Assembly: GCF_009913235.1 (NCBI RefSeq)
Contig: NZ_CP047897.1
Span: 4,153,001 to 4,217,000 of the forward strand
Source of the DNA: Nibribacter ruber
GTDB taxonomy: Bacteria > Bacteroidota > Bacteroidia > Cytophagales > Hymenobacteraceae
Direction: 5' to 3'
Length of the DNA: 64,000 bases
The position numbers and the translations under genes are program-made. The notes under the pieces are model-generated. The model did not search any database. It had not been told where the DNA came from and was given only the letters and a program-made list of their open reading frames with translations. How positions within the stretch are numbered: the stretch's first letter is position 1; each line of letters opens with the position of its first letter. This document shows, in pieces, positions 41,296-51,059 of this stretch.

Positions 41296-43188
41296 TTAAT
41301 ACGCTCTACCGTCGTTTTTCTCCATGTAATTCATGAACGCACGATTCACAACTTTAGTACCGCCTGGTGTTGGGTAGTTACCAGTGAAGTACCAGTCTCC
41401 CAGGTGATTAGGGCAGGCTTCATGCAAGGAATCTACCGTTTGGAAAATCACTTGTACTTCGGCCTGAATGCCTTTGGCGGTGACAATTTCTGCTACTTTG
41501 GCGCTTACCTGCTCATAGGTGAAGGCTTCATACAAGGCCTGTACAAAGTTCTGCTGTTTGAAAGCATCGGTGTCCACGGCTTGGCGGCATTGCTCGTACA
41601 CGTCTTCGGCCAGGCTTTCCTGGTTATTGTCTTTGAGCAAGCCCATCAGGGCCCTGAAAGCCACAAACTCCTTCATCTTAGACATGTCAATGCCATAGCA
41701 ATCTGGGTATCTAATCTGGGGAGCGCAGGAGACAATGATGATTTTCTTGGGACCCAGGCGGTCCAGCATTTTGATGATGCTTTTCTCTAGCGTGGTCCCG
41801 CGCACAATGGAGTCATCAATCACCACCACCGTGTCTACGCCTTTTTTCACCACCTCATAGGTAGTGTCATAAACGTGGGCCACCAGGTCATCGCGGTGGT
41901 CATTGTCGGTGATGAAAGTTCTGAGTTTGGCGTCCTTGATGACCAGCTTCTCTACCCGCGGTTTGAACGACAAGATGTTGTCCAGTTTCTCAGGGTCATT
42001 GCCGGCCTCGGCGATGGCCTTCTTACGGTAACTACGGAGGTAGTCCTCAATGCCGTCCATCATGCCGTAGTAAGAAGTCTCGGCGGTGTTGGGGATGTAG
42101 GAGAAAACGGTGTTCTCCAGGTCATGGTTGATGGCTTCCAGAATCTGAGGGCAGAGCAGTTTGCCTAAGGATTTGCGCTCCTGATAGATTTCTGGGTCAT
42201 TCCCTCTAGAGAAATAAATGCGCTCAAAGCTGCAGGATTTCTTTTCCAGGGCCGGCAGAACCTCCCTCTCAGAAGGAATGCCGCTTTTATCAATGATGAG
42301 GGCGTGGCCCGGGGTAATCTCTTTAATCTGGCTGTAGTCTACGCCAAAGGCGGTTTTAATGGCGGGCTTTTCAGATGCCACTACCACTATCTCATCGTCG
42401 GCGTAATAGTAGGCTGGCCTGATGCCCGCAGGGTCGCGCACCACAAAGGCGGCTCCGTAACCCGTCATACCCGCCATGGCGTAGCCGCCGTCAAAGTCTT
42501 TGCATGCCCGCCGCAAGACGCGCTGCAGGTCCAGGTTTTCTTCAATGAGGGCGGTGATTTCCTGGTTGTTGTGGTCTGGGCGGTAATAGTCAAAGAGGCG
42601 TTGGTTTTCCTCGTCCAAGAAGTGGCCTATCTTCTCCAGCACCGTAACGGTGTCAATCTTCTGCTTGGGATGCTGACCCAGGTCGGTGAGGACGCCGAAG
42701 AGCTCGTCTACGTTGGTCATGTTGAAGTTACCGGCCACGGCCAGGCTCCTATTGCGCCAGTTGTTTTCCCGCAGCATGGGGTGGCAGTTGTCTACTGAGT
42801 TTTCGCCGTGGGTGCCGTAGCGCAAGTGGCCCAAATACACATCCCCTAGAAAGGGAAGATTATCGCGCAGCCAGTCTATGTTTTTGGCCGCTTCTGGGTT
42901 CTTGCGGAGCAGCTTGGCGTACTTCTCACTGATCTTCCCGAAGATGGCGTCTATGGCCTTGGTCTTGACGGAGCGGTAGCGGGCTATGTACTCGGTGCCG
43001 GGCTGGGTGTCAATCTTGATGCTGGCCAAACCTGCCCCGTCCTGCCCCCGGTTGTGCTGTTTTTCCATGAGCAGGTACATCTTGTGGATGCCGTACATGG
43101 GGGTGCCGTACTTCTGGGTGTAGTAGGCCAGGGGCTTGCGAAGACGAATCAAAGCAATGCCGCACTCGTGTTTTATTGCGTCACTCAT
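41296..43188 (-). CDS. Amidophosphoribosyltransferase-like protein, long Bacteroidota form
   Basis: 630 aa. N-terminal class II glutamine amidotransferase: C9 after HE would be the nucleophile, and GHLRYGTHG and GNFNMTN are the usual binding loops. C-terminal PRPP-binding phosphoribosyltransferase with VVVIDDSIVRGTT. This is the purF architecture, but it is longer than the ~470-510 aa of classical PurF, with an insertion and an extra C-terminal part (residues ~540-630). It may be the first step of purine synthesis or a paralog. It starts 13 bp after nuoN, so it is probably in the nuo operon. Confidence 0.85.
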   Translation of the reverse strand: MSDAIKHECGIALIRLRKPLAYYTQKYGTPMYGIHKMYLLMEKQHNRGQDGAGLASIKIDTQPGTEYIARYRSVKTKAIDAIFGKISEKYAKLLRKNPEAAKNIDWLRDNLPFLGDVYLGHLRYGTHGENSVDNCHPMLRENNWRNRSLAVAGNFNMTNVDELFGVLTDLGQHPKQKIDTVTVLEKIGHFLDEENQRLFDYYRPDHNNQEITALIEENLDLQRVLRRACKDFDGGYAMAGMTGYGAAFVVRDPAGIRPAYYYADDEIVVVASEKPAIKTAFGVDYSQIKEITPGHALIIDKSGIPSEREVLPALEKKSCSFERIYFSRGNDPEIYQERKSLGKLLCPQILEAINHDLENTVFSYIPNTAETSYYGMMDGIEDYLRSYRKKAIAEAGNDPEKLDNILSFKPRVEKLVIKDAKLRTFITDNDHRDDLVAHVYDTTYEVVKKGVDTVVVIDDSIVRGTTLEKSIIKMLDRLGPKKIIIVSCAPQIRYPDCYGIDMSKMKEFVAFRALMGLLKDNNQESLAEDVYEQCRQAVDTDAFKQQNFVQALYEAFTYEQVSAKVAEIVTAKGIQAEVQVIFQTVDSLHEACPNHLGDWYFTGNYPTPGGTKVVNRAFMNYMEKNDGRAY

Positions 43189-43201
43189 AAGACTGAATCA
43201 A

Positions 43202-44731
43202 TTAAAGGGAAAGCACCTGTTGCAGCACCTTCACCAACCAGTCTGCCTTAAAGAAGAAGAGCAGAACCGGAATGCAAAGTAAGGCTAAAAATAGGTAAGC
43301 CCCCAGCGGAAACTTTATTTTATCACCGCATTCCTTTCTGCGCATGAAAAGGGAGTACGGTATCTTGAGATAGTAATACAACGCCACGGCGGTAAGAAAG
43401 AGTGCCCCTGCCAGTAAAAGAAAAAATACCATTTGCCCCGTGGCCTGGTATCCCTCCCAGAGCTGCGAGAACACCAGCAGTTTGGCCACAAACCCACCCG
43501 TGGGCGGCAACCCGATCAAGCTAAGCAGAAACACCACGGCCAAGGCTCCCACATACGGCGCTTTCTTCCCCATGCCAGCCCATGCCTCTATGGCAGTAGA
43601 ACCGGTGGCGTTCTGCAGCAACTGGATGACCAGGAAAAAGCCCATGTTAGAAAAGAGAAGCACCGTCACGTAGAACAAAACCGCGCTTCTGGAAGAGTCT
43701 GCGCCCAGCAGCAAGGTCAATAGCAAAAAGCCTGCGTGAGCAATAGAAGAATACGCCATGAGGCGTTTGGCGTCCTGCTGCAGCAAGGCCGTGAAATTCC
43801 CCAGCACCAGCGTGCCCACCGCCGCCACCTGCAACAACAAAAACAAAGAGGGGTTGCTCACTTGCAAATTATTCAAGGTTTCTGCACCACCCGCACAGAA
43901 CCGCAGCAACACTAGCACCGCCGCTGTTTTTGGAGCCGTGGAGAAGAAGGCCACTACCCCAGTGGGCGCCGTCTGGTACACATCTGGCGCCCAGAAATGA
44001 AAAGGAAAACCGGCCAGTTTAAACAGGATCCCCGCCAGTACCAATCCCCAGACTAAGGTCAAGAACACCAATGGCACCTTTGTCAAAGAAGTCCAGAAGG
44101 CCGGCTCCAAGAATTGAAGCATCCCGCTTAGGCCATACAAAAAAGAGATGCCGTACAACATGACCCCAGACGCAAACATGCCATACAGAATGTACTTGAC
44201 GCCCGCCTCTACCCGTGCCGGCGTAATAGAGGCCAACAACACCAGCAAATAAGACCCGATGGAGACCAGTTCCAACGACAGAAAAAGCATGAGCAGATTA
44301 CTGGACCGCACCAATAAGTTGAGCCCCAGCACCACGGCCAGCAGCACCGCAAAAAACTCATTCTTGGTACTAGACCCGGTCTCGTGTTTCCACCCGAAAC
44401 CCATGATCAGCAAAGACAACACTGCAGCACTACTGAACAGCCAACTTCCCCACAAGGCCAATCCGTCTTGGTAGAGCATGCCCATGAGGAGACTTCCCGT
44501 CACAAACGGCACTCCCCCGAAAACCTGTAAACCCTGCCATACCGCCACCGCCAATAGCACCAGAAAGGCAAACCTTGGCAACGCAGATCTAAGCTTGGGA
44601 GAAGGCAGCAAGTCCAGGCCCAGCACCAATAAAAAGCCTAACAACAGCAGACACTCAGGGCCCAGGCTACTCAGCCCTTCGGCGGTGAGCCTTATGGTGT
44701 CCTGCGGAGCGATGGGGGCTGGCATCTGCAT
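43202..44731 (-). CDS. nuoN: NADH-quinone oxidoreductase subunit N
   Basis: 509 aa, about 14 membrane segments, antiporter-like proton-pumping subunit of complex I. DAKRLMAYSSIAHAGFLL, FKLAGFPFHFWAPDVYQTAPTG and LIGLPPTGGFVAKL are hallmark motifs. It overlaps nuoM by one base (shared at 44731). Confidence 0.94.
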   Translation of the reverse strand: MQMPAPIAPQDTIRLTAEGLSSLGPECLLLLGFLLVLGLDLLPSPKLRSALPRFAFLVLLAVAVWQGLQVFGGVPFVTGSLLMGMLYQDGLALWGSWLFSSAAVLSLLIMGFGWKHETGSSTKNEFFAVLLAVVLGLNLLVRSSNLLMLFLSLELVSIGSYLLVLLASITPARVEAGVKYILYGMFASGVMLYGISFLYGLSGMLQFLEPAFWTSLTKVPLVFLTLVWGLVLAGILFKLAGFPFHFWAPDVYQTAPTGVVAFFSTAPKTAAVLVLLRFCAGGAETLNNLQVSNPSLFLLLQVAAVGTLVLGNFTALLQQDAKRLMAYSSIAHAGFLLLTLLLGADSSRSAVLFYVTVLLFSNMGFFLVIQLLQNATGSTAIEAWAGMGKKAPYVGALAVVFLLSLIGLPPTGGFVAKLLVFSQLWEGYQATGQMVFFLLLAGALFLTAVALYYYLKIPYSLFMRRKECGDKIKFPLGAYLFLALLCIPVLLFFFKADWLVKVLQQVLSL

Positions 44732-46437
44732 TAGGGAAGTAGAGCTGAGGTGGGTTGCGTTGGCAGAATCAGTTGCAGGTACTGGGCCACGGTTGCGCCA
44801 GACTTATCTAGGAGCAAGGCCGGGAACAGTCCAAACAGCAAAATGAGCAGAGCCAGCGGCAACAAGAGAAGCATTTCGCGGCGCGTGAGGTCTACAAAGG
44901 ACTTAGGCAGATCGGGACTCAGCCAGAACCGTCCGAAGAACATGCGTTGCAGGGTCCAGAGGTAATACGCCGCTGAAAGCACCAACCCTATGGCCGCCGC
45001 CAGGGCCATCCATCTGGGCAGATTTCCTCCGCCCGCCTTAGACCCAAATGCCCCCAGCAGCACCAGCAACTCGGCAATGAAACCAGAGAAGCCCGGCAAT
45101 CCCAGGGAGGCGAAGAAAGCAATCACTACAAAGGTGGTGAATTTAGGAGCTACCATGGCCAAGCCTCTAAACCGATGGATGTCTCGGTTATGCATACGGT
45201 CATAGATGACGCCGGCAATCAAAAAGAGCATTCCTGAAATGAGCCCGTGGCTGAACAGTTGGAAGAGTGCCCCGTTCCAGCCTTCGGGGGTGAGCGCGGC
45301 CAGACCCAGCAACACAAAGCCCATATGCGAGACCGAGGAGTAGGCAATCAACTTTTTAAGGTCAGACATGGCCAAGGCACAGGCTCCGCCATACAGAATG
45401 GAAACCACGCCCAGCAATCCAATCCACCAACTCATCTCAGCGGCCTCGGCGGGGAAAAACGGGAAGGCAATCCGGAACAGGCCGTACCCTCCCACCTTCA
45501 ATAAAATACTGGCCAGTAGCACAGAGATGGGCGTAGGTGCTTCTACGTGCGCATCGGGCAGCCAAGTGTGTACGGGCACCATGGGTAGTTTTATCACAAA
45601 TCCCAGAAATATGGCCAAAAACGCCACCATCCGCGCCGAAAGGCCAAACAAGGAAAAGCCAGCCGCCGCATGCAAGATACTGCCCGGAATAAAGTTACGC
45701 GCCTCCAGGATGTTGGGTATGTTGAAGGCATGCACCACCTGCCCTGACGTCAATTGGCCGCTTTGCAACAGGGCTTGTACCTGGCGCACGCTTGCTTCGC
45801 CGGCAGGCAAACGCAATTGGGCCGCCGTAGCCGCTGGGTCCATCACCGATGCATACAGGCCAATAAATGCTAGCAGAATCAGCACTGAGCCCACCAAGGT
45901 GTAGAGGAAGAATTTGATGGCCGCGTATTCTCTTCTTGGTCCGCCCCAAATGCCTATCAGAAAATACATGGGCAGCAGCATGAACTCAAAGAAGAGGTAG
46001 AACAGGAACAAATCCAAGGCCAGAAAACAGCCCATCACACTGCCCAACAAAAGCAGATACAAACTTAGATAGCCTTTCAGATTTTTGGTGACCCGCCACG
46101 AGGACAAGATGCCGATCACGGAGATGAGGCCAGTGAGCAAAACCAGGGAAACGTTCAATCCGTCTACGCCCAACCAATAATAGATTTTCAACTGCCCCAA
46201 GCCACCCAGTTGCAGGGCTATCCAGTCATGCTTCTCCTGCCATTGAAACGCCTGTCCTGCTACACCTGATACCTTTCCCTGAAACTGGGTAAAAAGCAGC
46301 ACTGACAAGAGCAATTCTACCAACGTAGCACCTAGGGAAACACTCTTCAGGAGGATGGTCTTTCTGGAAGGCAGAAAAAGGAGCACCAGCGCGGCTACCA
46401 GGGGAACAAAGAGGAGACTACTGAGCAGGTATGTCAT
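44731..46437 (-). CDS. nuoM: NADH-quinone oxidoreductase subunit M
   Basis: 568 aa, slightly longer than usual, with 14 membrane segments. VKLPMVPVHTWLPDAHVEAPTPISVLLASILLKVGGYG and DLKKLIAYSSVSHMGFV identify NuoM. An insertion near residues 200-250 (LPAGEASVRQVQALLQSGQ) is larger than in enteric NuoM. Proton-pumping subunit of complex I. Confidence 0.95.
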   Translation of the reverse strand: MTYLLSSLLFVPLVAALVLLFLPSRKTILLKSVSLGATLVELLLSVLLFTQFQGKVSGVAGQAFQWQEKHDWIALQLGGLGQLKIYYWLGVDGLNVSLVLLTGLISVIGILSSWRVTKNLKGYLSLYLLLLGSVMGCFLALDLFLFYLFFEFMLLPMYFLIGIWGGPRREYAAIKFFLYTLVGSVLILLAFIGLYASVMDPAATAAQLRLPAGEASVRQVQALLQSGQLTSGQVVHAFNIPNILEARNFIPGSILHAAAGFSLFGLSARMVAFLAIFLGFVIKLPMVPVHTWLPDAHVEAPTPISVLLASILLKVGGYGLFRIAFPFFPAEAAEMSWWIGLLGVVSILYGGACALAMSDLKKLIAYSSVSHMGFVLLGLAALTPEGWNGALFQLFSHGLISGMLFLIAGVIYDRMHNRDIHRFRGLAMVAPKFTTFVVIAFFASLGLPGFSGFIAELLVLLGAFGSKAGGGNLPRWMALAAAIGLVLSAAYYLWTLQRMFFGRFWLSPDLPKSFVDLTRREMLLLLPLALLILLFGLFPALLLDKSGATVAQYLQLILPTQPTSALLP

Positions 46438-46455
46438 GCGCTGAGAAAGAGACTA

Positions 46456-48561
46456 CTAATAAAAAAGCCAGAAGAGCAATACCACCAGCCCCAGCAGCGA
46501 AAATAGATAATAAGATTGAATGTTGCCATTCTGGAGACTTCGGCCCAAGTGCCCTAGTTGCCGGGATAGCCAACCCACGGCCTGTACCACACCATCTACC
46601 ACCCAGCGGTCTGCCCACGCGGTTAGTTTTGACAGCGCCACAAACCCTTTGCTGAAGGCGTGCAGTAGGTAATCCAGACCCTGATCTATGCGCTCGGTCA
46701 TTTTTCCCAGAAACAGCGTGGGTTTCACTAAAAAACGAGAATAGGCCTCATTCATGAAAAACTGGTTTTTTAGCCAGTAGCGCCAGCCATACACAGGGAG
46801 CGTCTTTTCTTTGGACAGCACCGGATGCCGGGTAAAATAGGCCAGCGCCCCGCCTAGTAGAACCATGCCAACAGAGAGGAATGCCAGCCAAGGGAAATGC
46901 ACCTTCTGCTCTCCTGAGGGAACAAAGGTATTGGCAGAAAGCGCCGCTGGAAGGTCCTGCATCAGCCAGCTCTGCTCCACTGACACCGGCGACCAGGAGA
47001 ATGCTAACCAAAAGCTCAGAAGCGTCAAGACCAGCACCGGGCCCAGCATGCTCCAGGCTACTTCCTGGCGCGGGCTGTATTGGTAAGACCGAATGGGCAG
47101 CTGCAACCTGGGTCTCCCGAAGAACACCAGCAACACCTGCCGGCCCATGTAATACGCCGTGATCATGACCGTTAGAAAACCCACCGCCGGAATAAACCAC
47201 CTTCCACTGCTTCCCGCCTGAGCCCATTGCACGCTTGCCTGCAACAAGGCCTCTTTAGACAGAAAACCCGAAAAGAACGGTAGGCCCACCAACGCCCCAG
47301 CCGTGATCAGGTAGCAGATAAAGGTGATGGGCAGCACCAGCCGCAAACCGCCCATGTTGCGCATGTCCTGCACATCTATGGGAGCTTCAAACAAGATTCT
47401 GTTGGAGTGATGCTGCCAGGCGTGCTGCACCGCATGAATTAATATTCCGGCCAATAAAAAGAGGGCAGCCTTGAAAAACGCGTGCGTGAGCAGATGGAAC
47501 AAAGAAGCTTCAGGCGCCCCAATGCCCACGCCCATGACCATGTAGCCCAATTGGGAGACCGTAGAAAAAGCCAGCACTTTTTTGATGTCCTGCTGCTGAC
47601 TGGCCGCCAACGCACCCAACAAGGCGGTGAAAGCCCCCACTAAAGCCATGGTCAACAATACCTCGGCCACGAAAAACGGAAAACAGCGTGCCAACAAATA
47701 CACCCCCGCCGCTACCATGGTGGCCGCATGAATTAAAGCCGAGACTGGCGTAGGTCCTTGCATGGCATCGGGTAACCAGACCTGCAAGGGAAACTGCGCT
47801 GATTTTCCCATGGCGCCCACCAACAAGCCAAACCCCAGCAAAAGCAACAGGCCGTTTTCTGCACCCTCTGGCAAGGTGGCTAACATGCCTTGGGCGTCTT
47901 GCAAACTAAAGGAGTGAAACAACCCATAAAAGGCGAACAAGGCCCACAAAAAGCCCACGTCTCCTATTCTATTCACCAGAAAGGCCTTGGTGCTAGCCTT
48001 CGCCGCCGCCTGCCGCTGGTACCAAAACCCAATCAAAAGATAGGACAGGAACCCTACCAGTTCCCAGCAAATGAACAACACCAGCAAGTTGTCGGCCAGC
48101 AAAAGCCCCAGCATACAGGCCGTGAACAAACTCAGATAGGCATAATACCGGGCATACAGCGCATCTCCCTTCATATAGCCAAGGGAGAACACCATCACCA
48201 GGAAGGAGATGAACGTGACCACCACCAGCATCACCACTGTCAGGTTATCCAGGTACACGCCAGCGTCAAAAGCCAAAATGGTGCCCTGAGAGCCGGGCAG
48301 CGTGAACCACGTGAATTGGGAGTGCAAAGGTTCCTGCCCCCAGACCTGCCCGAACAAAAACAGCGCCCCGGTCAAGGATAAGAACATGAACCCAATGGCC
48401 AGCCAGTCACCGTGCCGGGGAAGGCGTTTGCCTAGCAAGAACAGCGTAAGAAACGAAAGCAGAGGCATTACCAGCAAACCCGCTACCGTGACCCTCTCCA
48501 GCAAAGAAAGGGACTGCCCCAACACTGGAGCCGCCAGAAGCAAGGTCTGCAGACTAGCCAT
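46456..48561 (-). CDS. nuoL: NADH-quinone oxidoreductase subunit L
   Basis: 701 aa, about 16 membrane segments with the long C-terminal lateral helix. GKSAQFPLQVWLPDAMQGPTPVSALIHAATMVAAGVY and DIKKVLAFSTVSQLGYMVMG are the NuoL signatures. Overlaps nuoK by 8 bp. Confidence 0.95.
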   Translation of the reverse strand: MASLQTLLLAAPVLGQSLSLLERVTVAGLLVMPLLSFLTLFLLGKRLPRHGDWLAIGFMFLSLTGALFLFGQVWGQEPLHSQFTWFTLPGSQGTILAFDAGVYLDNLTVVMLVVVTFISFLVMVFSLGYMKGDALYARYYAYLSLFTACMLGLLLADNLLVLFICWELVGFLSYLLIGFWYQRQAAAKASTKAFLVNRIGDVGFLWALFAFYGLFHSFSLQDAQGMLATLPEGAENGLLLLLGFGLLVGAMGKSAQFPLQVWLPDAMQGPTPVSALIHAATMVAAGVYLLARCFPFFVAEVLLTMALVGAFTALLGALAASQQQDIKKVLAFSTVSQLGYMVMGVGIGAPEASLFHLLTHAFFKAALFLLAGILIHAVQHAWQHHSNRILFEAPIDVQDMRNMGGLRLVLPITFICYLITAGALVGLPFFSGFLSKEALLQASVQWAQAGSSGRWFIPAVGFLTVMITAYYMGRQVLLVFFGRPRLQLPIRSYQYSPRQEVAWSMLGPVLVLTLLSFWLAFSWSPVSVEQSWLMQDLPAALSANTFVPSGEQKVHFPWLAFLSVGMVLLGGALAYFTRHPVLSKEKTLPVYGWRYWLKNQFFMNEAYSRFLVKPTLFLGKMTERIDQGLDYLLHAFSKGFVALSKLTAWADRWVVDGVVQAVGWLSRQLGHLGRSLQNGNIQSYYLFSLLGLVVLLFWLFY

Positions 48562-48868
48562 TCAGTTGGTCTATGTCTTGTACATGCGCGGTTTTAAACC
48601 ACTTGAATACCTGCAACACAATGGCCAAGGCCACGGCGGTTTCAGCGGCCGCAATAAGCATCACAAACAAACTGTACACCTGGCCCTGCAAGCGCTCTGG
48701 GTCATATTGCGCGAAGGCTACCAGATTAAGATTTGCCGCGTTGAACAGCAATTCAATGCCCATTAACACCGCAATGGCGTGCCGCTTGGTTAACACAATG
48801 GCCAGTCCCAGGCAGAACAAAACAGCGCCCAGCACTAGCAGATGCAATAATGGTACGGCTGTCATCAT
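48554..48868 (-). CDS. nuoK: NADH-quinone oxidoreductase subunit K
   Basis: 104 aa, three membrane segments, with the conserved glutamate-containing stretch AVLMGIELLFNAANLNLVAF and AAAETAVALAIVLQVF. Overlaps both neighbours, a sign of tight co-translation. Confidence 0.94.
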   Translation of the reverse strand: MMTAVPLLHLLVLGAVLFCLGLAIVLTKRHAIAVLMGIELLFNAANLNLVAFAQYDPERLQGQVYSLFVMLIAAAETAVALAIVLQVFKWFKTAHVQDIDQLNG

Positions 48869-49404
48869 TTGCGCGAGGTTTGTTTGGTGATGGCCGCCGC
48901 GCCCACCAGGGCCACCAACAGCAGCACGGAGGCAACCTCAAAAGGCAGCACATAGGTAGAAATCAATTGCCGCCCCAAACTATGCAACGACGTATATTTT
49001 CCCAACGCCGCTTGCTCTGCCAACGCTGGTACAGCCGGGTACTTCGAAAAAGCTTCGGAAAAGGAATGGACTAGTATCCAACCGCCGCCGCCTAACAAAG
49101 CTGCTGCCAGCAGCAGTCCCAGCCATCGGTTCACGGGTTCCTGCACCAAGAAATTACCAGTACTATTGGAGCTCAGCAGCAGCCCGAAGAGAATCAAGAC
49201 CAACACCCCGCCCACATACACCATAATCTGCGCCACTGCTACAAAATCGGCGTATAACAGCACGTAAATGGCCGCCAACCCCAACAGTGTTAGAAGCAAG
49301 GCAAAGGCCATGTGCAATAGGTTTTTACTCAGCAGCAACCATACCCCTCCAGTCACCGACAAGGCAGCGAACAAATAGAACAGCAGTTGGGGCAATGACA
49401 GCAT
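48865..49404 (-). CDS. nuoJ: NADH-quinone oxidoreductase subunit J
   Basis: 179 aa from MLSLPQLLFYLFAALSVTGG, five membrane segments, with HMAFALLLTLLGLAAIYVLLYADFVAVAQIMVYVGGVLVLILF, the NuoJ core. The longer frame to 49605 reads through a 40-bp palindrome and is rejected. First gene of this cluster: no nuoA-I is found upstream in the window. Confidence 0.92.
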   Translation of the reverse strand: MLSLPQLLFYLFAALSVTGGVWLLLSKNLLHMAFALLLTLLGLAAIYVLLYADFVAVAQIMVYVGGVLVLILFGLLLSSNSTGNFLVQEPVNRWLGLLLAAALLGGGGWILVHSFSEAFSKYPAVPALAEQAALGKYTSLHSLGRQLISTYVLPFEVASVLLLVALVGAAAITKQTSRK

Positions 49405-49483
49405 AGACGCGGGCGAAGTCAACGGGAGCCAAGTTCGGAAAAGACGCTGGAACGGCCAAGCATCTGCCCGGCAAAGTGCACCA

Positions 49484-49525
49484 CCGCGTTTTTGGCCGCT
49501 TTCTTGGAAAATAGCCGAAAAACGG
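49484..49525. repeat. 40-bp intergenic palindrome
   Basis: ccgcgtttttggccgctttc and right arm ggaaaatagccgaaaaacgg. Confidence 0.75.
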
Positions 49526-49860
49526 GGTATAGGGAGGAGTTGTGAATCTAGGGCGCGACTTTTAACTGTCCAAGCAAGCATTACCTTTTTGTATATTTTC
49601 ACCACTCAGCTCCTTCTATAAAAGGTAGGTAGCTTAATCTGTTTATGTCAACAGTTCCCTTCGCTCTCTTCAAGGGGAGAATCTGCGTTTGGTAAAGCAT
49701 TTTGTGGACAGTGGCGGGAAAAAAGAGAGGAGAAAGAGCCGCATGTCCAGAAACTCACACCAGTGAGAGTGGTGAGACCGCCTGCTTCCTACAACCAACC
49801 CTCAGCAATTAGCCATCAACAACCAGCAATTACAAACCAACCATCAGCAACTGACTCCCC

Positions 49861-49901
49861 TCGTTTTTCGCTAAATTCCCAGAAAAACACTCCAAAAACG
49901 A
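49861..49901. repeat. 40-bp intergenic palindrome, diverged
   Basis: tcgtttttcgctaaattccc and right arm agaaaaacactccaaaaacg. Confidence 0.6.
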
Positions 49902-50073
49902 TAAAACAACGGTTCACGAAAGGACCACTTCTCCAAAAAACTCCTTACAACCCATCCACAAAAAACAAACTTTGGCGGCAGCATTTTTCCATGCTCCCAG
50001 ATAAAATCTGTAGGTTTGCAGGTAGACAGGCGCAAGGCAACAACGGGTGGTCGGGCACGCAATAGACAGGCGT

Positions 50074-51030
50074 ATGATTAGATGTTTCTATTTAAAAGGA
50101 GGGGAGCTGACCTGGGAGAAAAACCCGGAGTCGTTTCAGCAGGAAGAGGAGAAGGGCCGCATTATCTGGGTAGATTTGCAGGCTCCCTCAGACCATGAGC
50201 AGCGGCGGGTAGAAGAAGCCTTCGGGATAGAGTTGTTCACCCAGCAGGAAGCCGCCGAGATTGAAAGTTCTTCGCGCTATTTTGAAGACGAGGGCGGTTT
50301 CTTTGAAGCCAACACGGCCTTTGTCATGCACCAGGAAGGAAGCTACATCACGCGCCAGGTGTCCTTTATCTTGCAGAGAAATATCCTTTTCACCATGCGC
50401 CGCACAGAGCTGAAATCGTTTGGCGAAACGGTGCGCAAAATGAAGACCTTTAAGGGCACTACCATCCGGGCCATTCAGGTGTGGCTGTTGCTCTTAGAGA
50501 CCCAGATTGACAACGACGCCGACTTCATCGAGCACCTCACCCGTACCACCAACGTCATCAGTAAGCGCCTGGTCAAAGAGCAGTCCATTGAAGAAGAGGT
50601 CCTGATCAGAATCACCGAACTTCAGGAAAACACCATTCTTATTAGAGAAAGCATCGTGGATAAACAGCGGCTGGTGTCTTCGCTGCTGCGGTCTTTCTCC
50701 ATTGATGAGCCAGAGAAGGAGCGGTTGCGCATTGTCATCAAAGACATTAACTCGCTCTTGCAGCACACGCAGTTCAGCTTTGAGCGTCTGGAATATCTGC
50801 AGAATACCTTTCTGGGTTTGGTGAACATAGAGCAGAACAAGGTCATCAAGATATTCACGGTAGTGACGGTGGTGTTCATGCCGCCCACGCTCATTGCCAG
50901 CATCTATGGCATGAACTTCAAATTCATGCCTGAACTGGATTGGGTAGGCGGGTATCCGTTTGCCCTGGTCTTGATGGTGCTGGCCTCCATGGGCTTTCTG
51001 TGGTACTTCAGGCGGAAGAAGTGGTTGTAG
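50074..51030 (+). CDS. corA: CorA-type magnesium/cobalt transporter
   Basis: 318 aa from MIRCFYLKGGELTWEKN. A large N-terminal cytoplasmic domain with long helices is followed by two C-terminal membrane segments, the first ending in the diagnostic YGMNF selectivity motif, then FALVLMVLASMGFLWYFRRKKWL. It forms a pentameric Mg2+ channel. An upstream GTG at 50047 would add nine residues with no support. Confidence 0.9.
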   Translation: MIRCFYLKGGELTWEKNPESFQQEEEKGRIIWVDLQAPSDHEQRRVEEAFGIELFTQQEAAEIESSSRYFEDEGGFFEANTAFVMHQEGSYITRQVSFILQRNILFTMRRTELKSFGETVRKMKTFKGTTIRAIQVWLLLLETQIDNDADFIEHLTRTTNVISKRLVKEQSIEEEVLIRITELQENTILIRESIVDKQRLVSSLLRSFSIDEPEKERLRIVIKDINSLLQHTQFSFERLEYLQNTFLGLVNIEQNKVIKIFTVVTVVFMPPTLIASIYGMNFKFMPELDWVGGYPFALVLMVLASMGFLWYFRRKKWL

Positions 51031-51059
51031 GTTTAGCCTTGCTTTACACAATCCCAGCC

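Larger units (their letters stand above)
49405..50073. other. Intergenic region between nuoJ and corA
   Basis: About 670 bp between divergent genes. Holds two palindromes (49484-49525, 49861-49901), a fragment of the composite repeat front block (tcaaggggagaatct near 49668) and a cagcaattagccatcaacaa-type low-complexity run near 49800. Promoters of both flanking genes must lie here, but none is clear. Confidence 0.5.

Noticed and set aside
49405-49605. 67-residue N-terminal extension of nuoJ
   Set aside because: It translates a 40-bp palindrome, and known NuoJ proteins start at the first membrane helix.
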